This document shows positions 1 to 9,044 of a stretch of DNA of 64,000 bases, in pieces. Position numbers and translations under genes: made by a program. Position 1 is the stretch's first letter; every line of letters starts with the position of its first letter. The notes under the pieces were generated by a model. That model was not told the DNA's origin and searched no databases. It saw only the letters and a list, made by a program, of their open reading frames with translations. Origin of the DNA: an uncultured Pelagibacteraceae bacterium (lineage in GTDB: Bacteria > Pseudomonadota > Alphaproteobacteria > Pelagibacterales > Pelagibacteraceae); assembly GCA_902608975.1 (NCBI GenBank), contig CACLQI010000004.1:1-64000 (forward strand), in the 5' to 3' direction.

Positions 1-63
1 TACTATACAAATACCTTTTTTTTTAGTTAAATTATTTTTTTAATTAAATTAATAGGGGAGATT

Positions 64-909
64 ATGAGAAAATATATTAAATCAATTACAGTTCTTCTAG
101 TTATTCTTTTTGGTATTTCTTCTGTTAGTGCAGCGACACTAACTCAAAGATTGGCAGATGGACATAAATTAAGATTAGGCTTTGGTACTGCAGTGCCGTG
201 GGCTTACGCCGGCGATAATGGAGAAGCATTAGGTTTTGTTAACATGATTGCTTTAACTGTTTTAGAAGAAATGGGAATTACAGAGCATGAAACTAAAGTT
301 TTTGAGTGGTCTGGACTAATTCCAGGAATAAACGCAGATCGTTCAGACATGATAACGGGCGGTATGTATATCTTGAAAAGCAGATGTGAAAATATTAATT
401 TTTCAGATCCGATAGGAGTTTTTGGTGATGCAATGTTAGTTCCTAAAGGGAATCCTAAAGGAATTAACAACTATGCTGACGTTATTAGAACAGGAGCTAC
501 ACTTGTAACTGGTACTGGTTTCAATACTGTTGAAGCTGCTAAAAAATTCGGTGTACCTGATAGTCAAATGTTATTAGTTGAAGGTGAAGTAGGAATTCTT
601 GCGGCTATGAAAGCAGGAAGAGCCGATGCTGCAGTTCAAACTTTTTTTGGTGCAAAAGAGCATGAAGAAAAAACTGGCGGTGCATTTGAAGTAACTGATC
701 CTAAGGCTATGCCAAAAGAAACTGTAAATGTAGTTGGAATTGGTTTTAGAAAAAGCGACAATGAATTTAGAGAAGCATTCAATGCTGCTTTAGCTAAAGT
801 TTTAGCTAATCCTGCAAAAATGTTAGAAAGAGCTGGTGAGTATGGTTATGACAAAGCTCAACTTCCACCTGCAGATATGACTACAGAGTGGGCTTGCTCA
901 ACTAAGTAG
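64..909 (+). CDS. ehuB: Amino-acid/ectoine-type ABC transporter substrate-binding protein (EhuB-like)
   Basis: Signal peptide, SBP family 3 fold motifs (LRLGFGTAVPWAY, SDMITGGMYI); followed by two HisM-type permeases and an ATPase in the EhuBCDA order. Confidence 0.75.
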   Translation: MRKYIKSITVLLVILFGISSVSAATLTQRLADGHKLRLGFGTAVPWAYAGDNGEALGFVNMIALTVLEEMGITEHETKVFEWSGLIPGINADRSDMITGGMYILKSRCENINFSDPIGVFGDAMLVPKGNPKGINNYADVIRTGATLVTGTGFNTVEAAKKFGVPDSQMLLVEGEVGILAAMKAGRADAAVQTFFGAKEHEEKTGGAFEVTDPKAMPKETVNVVGIGFRKSDNEFREAFNAALAKVLANPAKMLERAGEYGYDKAQLPPADMTTEWACSTK

Positions 910-928
910 TATTAAAAATATAATTATT

Positions 929-967
929 AATCAGGCGACCAAATAATAAAGTCGCCTGATTTTTTTT
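929..967 (+). terminator. Rho-independent-like hairpin between SBP and permease genes
   Basis: atcaggcgac (930-939) / gtcgcctgat (951-960), perfect 10-bp stem followed by T-run. Confidence 0.8.
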
Positions 968-988
968 AAATTAATTTAAGGTCATACA

Positions 989-1660
989 GTGAGCTATTTT
1001 GAATTTTTAGCTGAACACGGAACTACATTACTTCTAGGAACAGTCACTACTATAAAAGTTTTGATATGTTCTATGATTTTGTATGTGATTATTTCAATGA
1101 TTTTTGGCTTGATGCGTTTATCTAAAAACCTAATTATTCAAGGAATTGCCACTGTATATATAGAATTTTTTAGAGGAACTTCATTATTAGTTCAACTTTT
1201 CTGGGTATATTACGTATTACCATTTTTTGGAATTTCATTAGAAGCATTTGTTGCAGGAGTAGTTGCTTTAGGTTTGAACTTTGGTGCATATGGCGCAGAG
1301 ATAGTAAGAGGTGGAATACTAGCTGTACCTAAGGGCCAATGGGAAGCTGCTCATGCTCTTAATTTTAGTCCAGCAAAAAGAATTAAAAGAATAATTATTC
1401 CACAAATATTTCCTATAATTTTGCCACCAGCAGCAAATTTGACAGTAGAACTTTTAAAAGCAACTGCTTTAGTAGCTCTTGTTACAGTTGTTGATTTAAC
1501 TTTTGAGGCAAAACAAATTAATTCTATTACTTGGCTTTCTGCACAATGTTTTGGAACAGCCTTATTAATTTATTATATCATGGCTAGGTTAGCACTTGTT
1601 CCATTTTTAAGATGGTTAGAAGTTTTAGCTGCAAAAAAGGTTGGGAGAGGAAACGCTTAA
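989..1660 (+). CDS. ehuC: Polar amino acid/ectoine ABC transporter permease (EhuC-like), GTG start
   Basis: HisM/GlnP permease motifs (EFFRGTSLLVQLFWVYYVLP; EIVRGGILAVPKGQWEAA). Confidence 0.75.
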   Translation: MSYFEFLAEHGTTLLLGTVTTIKVLICSMILYVIISMIFGLMRLSKNLIIQGIATVYIEFFRGTSLLVQLFWVYYVLPFFGISLEAFVAGVVALGLNFGAYGAEIVRGGILAVPKGQWEAAHALNFSPAKRIKRIIIPQIFPIILPPAANLTVELLKATALVALVTVVDLTFEAKQINSITWLSAQCFGTALLIYYIMARLALVPFLRWLEVLAAKKVGRGNA

Positions 1661-1664
1661 TATT

Positions 1665-2342
1665 ATGGAAATGGGTTTTAGATGGGATTTTGCTTATGAA
1701 ATTTTACCCCAAATGTTATGGGCAACTTTTAATACTATAATTGCAGCAGGAGTAGGGTATGCAATAGCACTTGTTGTTGGACTGTTTTTTTTATTGGGTC
1801 AAAGAACTCCATCAAAAATTATAAATGGAATAAATAGAGAAATAGTTGAATTTATTCGTTCAACACCTCTATTGATACAATTATTTTTTGTATATTTCGT
1901 TTTACCTCAGTTTGGCATAAAGTTATCAGCTTGGGTTTGTGGAATGATCACAATCGGACTTCATTTTGGAACTTACCTTTCAGAAGTTTATAGAGGAGCT
2001 TTAGAAGGTGTTTCAAAAACTCAATGGGAAGCATGTAGAGCTCTAAATTTCTCCACAGCCTATACCTACAGAAAAATTGTTTTGCCACAGGCATTTCCTA
2101 TAGCAATCCCCGGTATGGGAAATTATTTAGTTGGTATTTTTAAAGATACTCCGCTTTTGTCAACAATAGGTGTAGCTGAATTATTTCATGCAGCAACAGC
2201 AGTAGGGGGTTATAATTATAGATATTTGGAACCTTACACAATGGTTGGTATAATATTCTTAATTCTTTCTGTTCCAGCAGCTATGTGGGTTAGAAAGTTG
2301 GAAAGAAGGGTTAACATTGCTCAAGGAAAAATAAAACAATAA
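1665..2342 (+). CDS. ehuD: Polar amino acid/ectoine ABC transporter permease (EhuD-like); ORF-track start 1641 (TTG) probably upstream of the true ATG at 1665
   Basis: EFIRSTPLLIQLFFVYFVLPQFG; YRGALEGVSKTQWEA. Confidence 0.75.
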   Translation: MEMGFRWDFAYEILPQMLWATFNTIIAAGVGYAIALVVGLFFLLGQRTPSKIINGINREIVEFIRSTPLLIQLFFVYFVLPQFGIKLSAWVCGMITIGLHFGTYLSEVYRGALEGVSKTQWEACRALNFSTAYTYRKIVLPQAFPIAIPGMGNYLVGIFKDTPLLSTIGVAELFHAATAVGGYNYRYLEPYTMVGIIFLILSVPAAMWVRKLERRVNIAQGKIKQ

Positions 2343-2354
2343 AGAATGTAAATT

Positions 2355-3146
2355 ATGGAAAATAAAAATACTAATGAAATTATTGTAAAATTCGAAGAAG
2401 TAACAAAGCAATATGGTGATCTAGTAGTTTTAGATAAGTTGAATTTAGATATTAAAAAAAATGAGATGGTATCAATCATTGGACCATCAGGCTCAGGAAA
2501 AACTACAGTATTAAGAGTTTTAATGACCTTAGAAAAAATTAATGGAGGTATTATCCATTTAGATGGTGAATCATTAACTCATATGAATTCAGACGGAAAG
2601 TTAGTTGAAGCAAGTGAAAAATACTTAAGAGAAAGACGTTCAAAAATCGGCATGGTATTTCAACAGTTTAATTTATTTCCTCATATGACTGCGCTTCAAA
2701 ATTGTATTGAAGCACCAGTAGAAGTTCTTGGAATGAAAAAAGAGGATGCAGAACAAAGAGCGTTAGAGTTATTAGAATTAGTTGGTTTAACAGATAAGAA
2801 AGATCAGCATCCGTCAAGATTATCTGGAGGACAACAACAAAGAGTGGCCATAGCAAGAGCTTTAGCTATGAGGCCAAAGGTCATGCTTTTAGATGAAATT
2901 ACCTCTGCGTTAGATCCTGAAGTAGTAGGAGAGGTTTTAAATGTAATTAGATCTTTAAATAAAGAACATAATTTAACAATGATAATGGTAACTCATCAAA
3001 TGGGATTTGCGCGAGAAATATCAGACCGAGTATGTTTTTTTAATGAAGGTAAAATTTTTGAACAGGGGCCACCAGAAAAATTATTTGGCGATCCTCAAAA
3101 TGAAAGAACAAAACAATTCTTACATGCTGTTCTTGATGCAAATTAA
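2355..3146 (+). CDS. ehuA: Polar amino acid/ectoine ABC transporter ATP-binding protein (EhuA-like)
   Basis: Walker A GPSGSGKTT, LSGGQQQRVAIARALA, Walker B MLLDEITSALDP. Confidence 0.8.
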   Translation: MENKNTNEIIVKFEEVTKQYGDLVVLDKLNLDIKKNEMVSIIGPSGSGKTTVLRVLMTLEKINGGIIHLDGESLTHMNSDGKLVEASEKYLRERRSKIGMVFQQFNLFPHMTALQNCIEAPVEVLGMKKEDAEQRALELLELVGLTDKKDQHPSRLSGGQQQRVAIARALAMRPKVMLLDEITSALDPEVVGEVLNVIRSLNKEHNLTMIMVTHQMGFAREISDRVCFFNEGKIFEQGPPEKLFGDPQNERTKQFLHAVLDAN

Positions 3147-3179
3147 TTTTAATATTTTAATATTTATTAAAATTTAATT

Positions 3180-3220
3180 GAGAATGATTATTATTAAAAT
3201 TGAGATTAATTATCATTACT
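3180..3220 (+). promoter_or_regulatory. Two tandem Fur-box-like elements
   Basis: 3180-3198 gagaatgattattattaaa (14/19 to GATAATGATAATCATTATC) and 3202-3220 gagattaattatcattact (13/19); shared AATTGAGA core spaced 22 bp. Confidence 0.4.
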
Positions 3221-3265
3221 AACTATATTGTTTGAAATTTTTTTTTAAATATATAAAGTTAAAAA

Positions 3266-3445
3266 ATGGAATCACAAACTTATAACTGCAAAAAATGCGG
3301 ACTAACAATTAAATCTACTTGTTCTAAATGCGACAGAACAGTTGATGTAAAAGAATTAGATGATGGATGTATAGTTCAGATAACAAAGTGTAATGACTGT
3401 GCTAACGTACCTGTAATAAAAGATGTTTGTACTGCAAGAGCGTAA
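3266..3445 (+). CDS. 59-aa Cys-rich zinc-ribbon-like mini-protein (not in ORF track)
   Basis: Hand translation MESQTYNCKKCGLTIKSTCSKCDRTVDVKELDDGCIVQITKCNDCANVPVIKDVCTARA*; CxxC pairs. Confidence 0.8.
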   Translation: MESQTYNCKKCGLTIKSTCSKCDRTVDVKELDDGCIVQITKCNDCANVPVIKDVCTARA

Positions 3446-3450
3446 AAGAA

Positions 3451-5034
3451 TTAGTAATTATTTATTATTAAGTCCGAAGCTTTTTCAGCAATCATTAGAG
3501 TAGGAGCATTTAAATTTCCGCTTGTGATTTCTGGCATAACTGAAGCATCTACAACTCTTATATTTTCTAAACCGTAAACTTTTAATTTTTCATCTACAAC
3601 AGCCATTTTATCAACTCCCATTTTTAATGTACATGAAGGATGATAAGCTGTTTCAGCTTTAGATCTTATATATTCTTCAAATAGTTCATTTGTATTAACA
3701 TCTTCTCCCGGTCCAATTTCTTTTCCAGCATAAGGTTTTAAAGAGTTTTGACCTAAAATTTTTCTTGCTACATGAATAGATTCTATAGTTTGTTTTAAAT
3801 CGTCCTCATGTTCTAAATAATTAAACTGAATTTTTGGATAATCATAAGGATTAGAGCTATTTAGCGTAACGTGTCCTCTACTTTTTGGATGATTTGGACT
3901 TGCATGTAGTTGGTAACCATGCCTATCAGGCTCAACCAAGCCATGATCAATTACGAATGCCGGAAAAAAATGAAATTGAATATTGGGATATTCTCTTTCT
4001 GGAGATGATTTACAAAATCCACCAGCTTCTAAAAATGAACTGGCACAAGGACCGCCTTTAGTTAAAAACCATTGAATCCCAACTCTCAACATATTCAGCT
4101 TATTAATATAAGAATATAGAGTATCACTGGTTTTACATTCTTGCTGAATGTATGTTTCTAAATGATCTTGTAAATTTTTTCCAACACCATCAAGATTATG
4201 AATTATCTCAATACCTTTGTCTTTTAAATGTGAGGAAGGGCCAACTCCAGAAACCATAAGTAATTGTGGAGAATTTATTGAACCAGCGCTTAATATTACT
4301 TCATTTGCGAACATTTTCTCTTTTTTATTTTTAATTTTGACCTCAATACCAATTGCTTTTTTTCCATCAAAAATTATTTTTTCTACAAAAGACTCGCTAA
4401 ATACTTTCAAATTTTTTCGTTTTTTAGCTGGATTTAAATAATATTTAGAAATACTTGCTCTTTCACCTTTATGAATTGTTACATCATACATTCCAAATCC
4501 TTCTTGATCCTTGCCATTCATATCTTGATTAATTTTGTAGCCCGCTTCTCCAGCAGATTTAACAAAAGCATTAAACAAAGGGTTTTTATTTTTTGATTGA
4601 TTGACTGGCAGTATTCCTGTTCCACCTCGATATTCATTTTGACCTTCAGACCAAGTTTCAATCTTTTTAAAATACGGCAATACTTTTTCGTAAGACCAAT
4701 CTTTTAGTCCAAAAGAGGCCCATCTTTGATAATCATTTGGATTACCTCTAACATAAACCATTCCATTATGCGCAGAACATCCACCAATCATTTTTCCTCT
4801 TGGGCAAAAAAGTTTTCTATTTTTCAAATGTGGCTCTGGTTCAGAGTAATATTTGTAATTATATTTAGGATCATGCATTGTATATAAAATTGCTAGTGGC
4901 ATATTAACTTTCCATATATCGCTTGGTCTACCAGCTTCTATTAAGGCCACATTATATTTTCCATTTGCTGTCAATCTATTTGCAAGAACACATCCTGATG
5001 TACCTGCGCCAATGATTATATAATCAAATTTCAT
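3451..5034 (-). CDS. GMC family FAD-dependent oxidoreductase (choline dehydrogenase-like)
   Basis: N-terminal FDYIIIGAGTSGCVLANRL; C-terminal AYHPSCTLKMG and SGNLNAPTLMIAEKAS. Confidence 0.88.
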   Translation of the reverse strand: MKFDYIIIGAGTSGCVLANRLTANGKYNVALIEAGRPSDIWKVNMPLAILYTMHDPKYNYKYYSEPEPHLKNRKLFCPRGKMIGGCSAHNGMVYVRGNPNDYQRWASFGLKDWSYEKVLPYFKKIETWSEGQNEYRGGTGILPVNQSKNKNPLFNAFVKSAGEAGYKINQDMNGKDQEGFGMYDVTIHKGERASISKYYLNPAKKRKNLKVFSESFVEKIIFDGKKAIGIEVKIKNKKEKMFANEVILSAGSINSPQLLMVSGVGPSSHLKDKGIEIIHNLDGVGKNLQDHLETYIQQECKTSDTLYSYINKLNMLRVGIQWFLTKGGPCASSFLEAGGFCKSSPEREYPNIQFHFFPAFVIDHGLVEPDRHGYQLHASPNHPKSRGHVTLNSSNPYDYPKIQFNYLEHEDDLKQTIESIHVARKILGQNSLKPYAGKEIGPGEDVNTNELFEEYIRSKAETAYHPSCTLKMGVDKMAVVDEKLKVYGLENIRVVDASVMPEITSGNLNAPTLMIAEKASDLIINNY

Positions 5035-5570
5035 AAAAGTTGAGAATGAAGCAAATCTCTGTATTGATTAATAGATTTCATTTTAATATTTGTTTTTTTT
5101 GCTAATTCATCGAACTTTCTAAGTTTTACTGCATCTTTAAAAAATTTATTTTTTTCAAAATCCTTACTTTCTTTTTTATTTAGTATTCCACCTTGTAATT
5201 TTAAACTAATTTTAGATGCATCAGATAATTGACTATAATATTTTTTACTTCTAGCTAGATATCTTTTTGCTTTTACATGATATTTAATTGGTTCGACCAC
5301 GTCTTCTTTAAAGAATCTACTTAAATATTCGTATCCTATTTCTTCGTGTTTTCCATCTAATTTTTTTTTAACTAAATCATTAGGGTCGTCTAAAATAAAA
5401 TGTCCATAATCATGAAGTAAAGACGCGCATATCAAGCTTTTTGATGATTTTTTTTTCTCAGCTATCATTGCAGACTGAATCATATGTTCAGACATAGTTA
5501 CTTTTTCTCCGATATATAAAGATTTATTATTTATAAAATTAGAAATAATTTTATATATTACATTCATCAA
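5031..5570 (-). CDS. HD-domain mixed-valent diiron oxygenase, PhnZ/TmpB-like
   Basis: YIGEKVTMSEHMIQSA, SLLHDYGH, KYHVKAKRYL, QLSDASKISLKLQGG, FKDAVKLRKFDE all align with remembered PhnZ motifs. Confidence 0.8.
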   Translation of the reverse strand: MMNVIYKIISNFINNKSLYIGEKVTMSEHMIQSAMIAEKKKSSKSLICASLLHDYGHFILDDPNDLVKKKLDGKHEEIGYEYLSRFFKEDVVEPIKYHVKAKRYLARSKKYYSQLSDASKISLKLQGGILNKKESKDFEKNKFFKDAVKLRKFDELAKKTNIKMKSINQYRDLLHSQLL

Positions 5571-5572
5571 TT

Positions 5573-6406
5573 TTAATTTGGTTGATCACCTTCAACAGCA
5601 ATTCTATCCATAACTCTTTCATATCCAAGGCCTCTTCCTGGATAAAAATCAGCGATTGCAAAATGAATAACGCTTCTATTATCCCAAATGCAAACAGTAT
5701 TTTCTGTCCAAGTAAAACGACAAGTTAGCTCTAATCTAGCCTGATGTTCAAATATTTTTTTTAAAATATCATCACTTTCTTTCTTATCTAAACCAACAAT
5801 TTTTTTTGTATATGTCCAATTTACGAATAATATTTGTTTTCCAGTCTCAGGATGAGTTCGAACGATAGGGTGTTCATTAGAATATTCATCGAAATTTTTT
5901 TTCTTATTACCTTCCATTTTTTTATAACTATCCAAAAAAAATTCAGCTCCTAATGAACTATGGATAGCAGTTTTATTTTTTATTTTTTCTTTTATATCTT
6001 CGTCTAAAGTTTCCCAAGCAAGTTCCATGTTAGAAAAGCAGGTATCTCCCCCAACAGGTGGAATTTTAATTGATTTTAATATTACAGCTTTTGTAGGCTT
6101 AGCGTTATAGCTGACATCGCTATGCCAATTTTCGCCCCATTGATTTTGTTCATCTTCGGCCTTAATTATTCTGACAATCTCAGGATGTTTTTCTAATCCT
6201 TTGACGTACGCATGAGTTTCTAAAGGACCAAATTTTTCTGCTAGCGCTATATGTTCCTCAGCATTAATTAATTGGTTTCTAAAGAAAATTACTTTGTGTT
6301 CTAATAATAAATCGTTAATTTTTTTAAAGTTTTCTTCTGACGTATCTTTAAGGTTTATACCTTTTATTTCCGCTCCTAAAGCACCTGAAAGTAGTTTTAT
6401 TTCCAT
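5573..6406 (-). CDS. TauD/TfdA family Fe(II)/2-oxoglutarate-dependent dioxygenase
   Basis: WHSDVS (HxD), DNRSVIHFAIADFYP (distal His), TauD-like length and N-terminus. Confidence 0.85.
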   Translation of the reverse strand: MEIKLLSGALGAEIKGINLKDTSEENFKKINDLLLEHKVIFFRNQLINAEEHIALAEKFGPLETHAYVKGLEKHPEIVRIIKAEDEQNQWGENWHSDVSYNAKPTKAVILKSIKIPPVGGDTCFSNMELAWETLDEDIKEKIKNKTAIHSSLGAEFFLDSYKKMEGNKKKNFDEYSNEHPIVRTHPETGKQILFVNWTYTKKIVGLDKKESDDILKKIFEHQARLELTCRFTWTENTVCIWDNRSVIHFAIADFYPGRGLGYERVMDRIAVEGDQPN

Positions 6407-6458
6407 TAATATAATTTATATCTAGAAATTAATTTTGTCACTATATATAAGGTTGAAT

Positions 6459-6800
6459 ATGAATCTTACATGGGCATATATATTTTTGGTTATAGCGATT
6501 ATTTTTGAGTTAATTAGCACTAGTACCTTAAAAGATACTTATGGCTTTACCAAACTTTATCCTTCGTTAATAGTTGTAATAGCTCTTTGTATTTGTTTGT
6601 ACTTAATATCACACTCAATGCAGTTTATACCAGTAGGTATAGTCTATGCTAGCTGGGCAGCAGGAGGTATTGTTGGTATAACAATTATTGCAGCGGTAAA
6701 GTATAATCAAATTCCTAATATTCCAACTATTATTGGTCTATCGTTTATCGTTATTGGTGTGATTATTGTTCATCTAATGAATGATATAAAAGTTAATTAG
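6459..6800 (+). CDS. Small multidrug resistance (SMR/EmrE-like) transporter
   Basis: Four predicted TM segments; SMR-like TYGFTKLYPS and IPVGIVYASWAAGGI; ATG at 6459 likely start (track start 6435). Confidence 0.75.
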   Translation: MNLTWAYIFLVIAIIFELISTSTLKDTYGFTKLYPSLIVVIALCICLYLISHSMQFIPVGIVYASWAAGGIVGITIIAAVKYNQIPNIPTIIGLSFIVIGVIIVHLMNDIKVN

Positions 6801-6804
6801 TTAA

Positions 6805-7275
6805 TTATTTTTTTAACTTTGATGAAAATTTTAAGTCTTCACTTTTAAAATTAGCTTTATTTTTTTCAATAAAATCATCCATAACTTTATTTTTTTCTTC
6901 TTCAAATTCTGCAACTTTTCTTTGACCTAAATCAACATACAGTGCTAAAATTTCGATAGTTGATGCTAGATATTTTTTTTCTCTATGAATCATTTCCATT
7001 TTATATAAAAGTCTTTTTTTATCATGGTCAAAAAAACATAAGTTAACATCTACTTCATCTCCCTCGCTTACTTCTTGATTGTAAGTAATATGAGACTCTA
7101 CGACCATAGTGCTCTTTTTAGTTGTCTTTGCAGAGTGTTCACCCATTTTAAACTTATTCATTAAAATTTCAGCGCCATAAACATCAAAAATTAGGACATA
7201 ATAAGCAACATTCATATGATTATTGTAGTCTGTCCAATCTTTTATAATTTTTTGAGTTGTTAAATGTATTGACAT
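6805..7275 (-). CDS. Hotdog thioesterase, betainyl-CoA thioesterase (CdhB)-like
   Basis: WTDYNNHMNVAYYVLIFD hotdog signature; next to a CdhC-like gene. Confidence 0.75.
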   Translation of the reverse strand: MSIHLTTQKIIKDWTDYNNHMNVAYYVLIFDVYGAEILMNKFKMGEHSAKTTKKSTMVVESHITYNQEVSEGDEVDVNLCFFDHDKKRLLYKMEMIHREKKYLASTIEILALYVDLGQRKVAEFEEEKNKVMDDFIEKNKANFKSEDLKFSSKLKK

Positions 7276-7324
7276 TTTTCTATTTTAAATAATTTTTTTA
7301 AATAGTATAAATCTATAAATTGAA

Positions 7325-8209
7325 ATGAACAATAAAGTATTTATATCTTGTGCAGTAACCGGATCTGGAGATACAGCCAGTAAACATCCTGATTTACCAA
7401 AGACACCTGAACAAATTGCAAAAGCTTCAATTGAAGCTGCTAAAGCAGGCGCAGCAATTGCACATATTCACGTAAGAGAAGAAGATGGTGCACCAAGTAG
7501 AAGACTCGAACTTTATAAAGAAGTCGTTGACAGAATAAGATCTAGCGACACCGATGTTATCATTAATTTAACTACTGGAATGGGTGGAGATCTTGATATT
7601 GGTGAACATAGTCCATTACAATTTGGTCCTTTAACTGATATGGCAAATGTAATGGAAAGAATTGCAAATGCAGAAGAATTTTTACCTGAAATATGTACTT
7701 TAGATTGTGGAACGTTAAATTTTGGAGATGGGTCAGTAATAACTATTAATACACCAAGAGATTTAAGAAAAGCTGCAAAAAAATTAAAAGAAATAAAAGT
7801 AAAACCAGAAATAGAAGCTTTTGATTTAGGTAATATGTGGTTTGGTGCGCAACTTTATAAAGAAGGATTGTTAAGTGATCCACCCATGTTTCAAATGTGT
7901 TTAGGAATTCCATGGGGAGCACCAGCTACACCTCTAGCTATGCAAGCAATGAAAGATATAATGCCAAAAGAAGGTGTTTGGTCTGGGTTTGCGATTTCTA
8001 AAAATGAAATGCCATTTGTTGCTCAAACAGTAATTATGGGAGGAAATCCTAGAGTAGGACTTGAAGATAATTTATATTTATCAAAGGGAAAACTCGCGAC
8101 AAATGCACAGTTAGTTGAAAAAGCGATTAGAATAGTCAATGACCTAGGTGTTTCAACAATGACTCCAGCAGAAACAAGAGAAAAACTTAAGCTTGTTAAA
8201 CACAAGTAA
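7325..8209 (+). CDS. cdhC: BKACE-family 3-dehydrocarnitine cleavage enzyme (CdhC)-like
   Basis: Near-colinear with remembered Pseudomonas CdhC: GSGDTASKHP, GMGGDLDIG, LPEICTLDCGTLNFGDG, CLGIPWGAP, GGNPRVGLEDNLYLSKG. Confidence 0.85.
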   Translation: MNNKVFISCAVTGSGDTASKHPDLPKTPEQIAKASIEAAKAGAAIAHIHVREEDGAPSRRLELYKEVVDRIRSSDTDVIINLTTGMGGDLDIGEHSPLQFGPLTDMANVMERIANAEEFLPEICTLDCGTLNFGDGSVITINTPRDLRKAAKKLKEIKVKPEIEAFDLGNMWFGAQLYKEGLLSDPPMFQMCLGIPWGAPATPLAMQAMKDIMPKEGVWSGFAISKNEMPFVAQTVIMGGNPRVGLEDNLYLSKGKLATNAQLVEKAIRIVNDLGVSTMTPAETREKLKLVKHK

Positions 8210-8252
8210 TGAATAAAATTTAATTTATTATTAAATTATTAAAGTTTTTTGA

Positions 8253-9041
8253 TCAATCCATTCTTGTAGCATTTCCATCTACTGGAATTGTCTGGCCTGA
8301 AACTCTTTCACCATCAGCTGAAATTAAAAAGGAACACAATTTCGCAATATCTTCTTCATAAATCCAACAATTCATAGAAGCCATTGATACAAAATCTTTT
8401 TCAATTAATTTTTTTGAAACTTTTAAAAATTTTGCTTTGTCTCTTATAACTCTCACCATTCTATCTCCTTTGATAGTTCCTGGACAAATTGCGTTAACAC
8501 GAATTTTAAATTTACCAAGTTCCATAGCTAAAGTTTTTGTCATACCTATTACCGCCCATTTACTTGCAGCGTAGGGAGAACGCAAAGGAAAACCCATAAT
8601 TCCAGCTCCAGAAGAAAGATTTATAATAGAGCCACCTTTATTTTTTTTTAACATAGGTATTGCTAATTTTGTAAAATAAAAATGACTTATAACATTTATT
8701 TTTAAAGTTCTTTCCCAGTCATCAGACTCAAGTTTTTCTAAAGTACCAGTAGGGCCAGCAACACCTACATTATTAATTAACGCATCTATTTTTTTTGTTT
8801 TTTTATTTATTTCTTCAAAAAAATTTGAAACATCATACTCATTTGAAGCATCACATTGAGAAACAAATAGTCTTTTATTTTTAAGCGGGTGTTTTTTTAA
8901 TTTATTAACAAATCTTTCATTTAAATCACAAAGATAAACCGTTGCCCCTCTCGAAAGACAAACTTTTGCTGTAGCTAAACCTATTCCAGAGGCACCAGCA
9001 GAAATAACAATTTTTTTATTCTTTAAAGACTGATCAGCCAT
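8253..9041 (-). CDS. Short-chain dehydrogenase/reductase
   Basis: GASGIGLA, NNVGVAG, SS...YAASKWAVIG, ICPGTI. Confidence 0.9.
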   Translation of the reverse strand: MADQSLKNKKIVISAGASGIGLATAKVCLSRGATVYLCDLNERFVNKLKKHPLKNKRLFVSQCDASNEYDVSNFFEEINKKTKKIDALINNVGVAGPTGTLEKLESDDWERTLKINVISHFYFTKLAIPMLKKNKGGSIINLSSGAGIMGFPLRSPYAASKWAVIGMTKTLAMELGKFKIRVNAICPGTIKGDRMVRVIRDKAKFLKVSKKLIEKDFVSMASMNCWIYEEDIAKLCSFLISADGERVSGQTIPVDGNATRMD

Positions 9042-9044
9042 TAA

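Noticed and set aside
204-470. 88-aa minus-strand ORF inside ehuB
   Set aside because: Antisense shadow ORF
5281-5300. ggttcga tRNA T-loop-like string
   Set aside because: Inside a coding sequence and no cloverleaf around it; no tRNA found in the window
8213-8240. AT-only inverted repeat between convergent cdhC-like and SDR genes
   Set aside because: Pure A/T stem in an AT-rich genome; expected by chance
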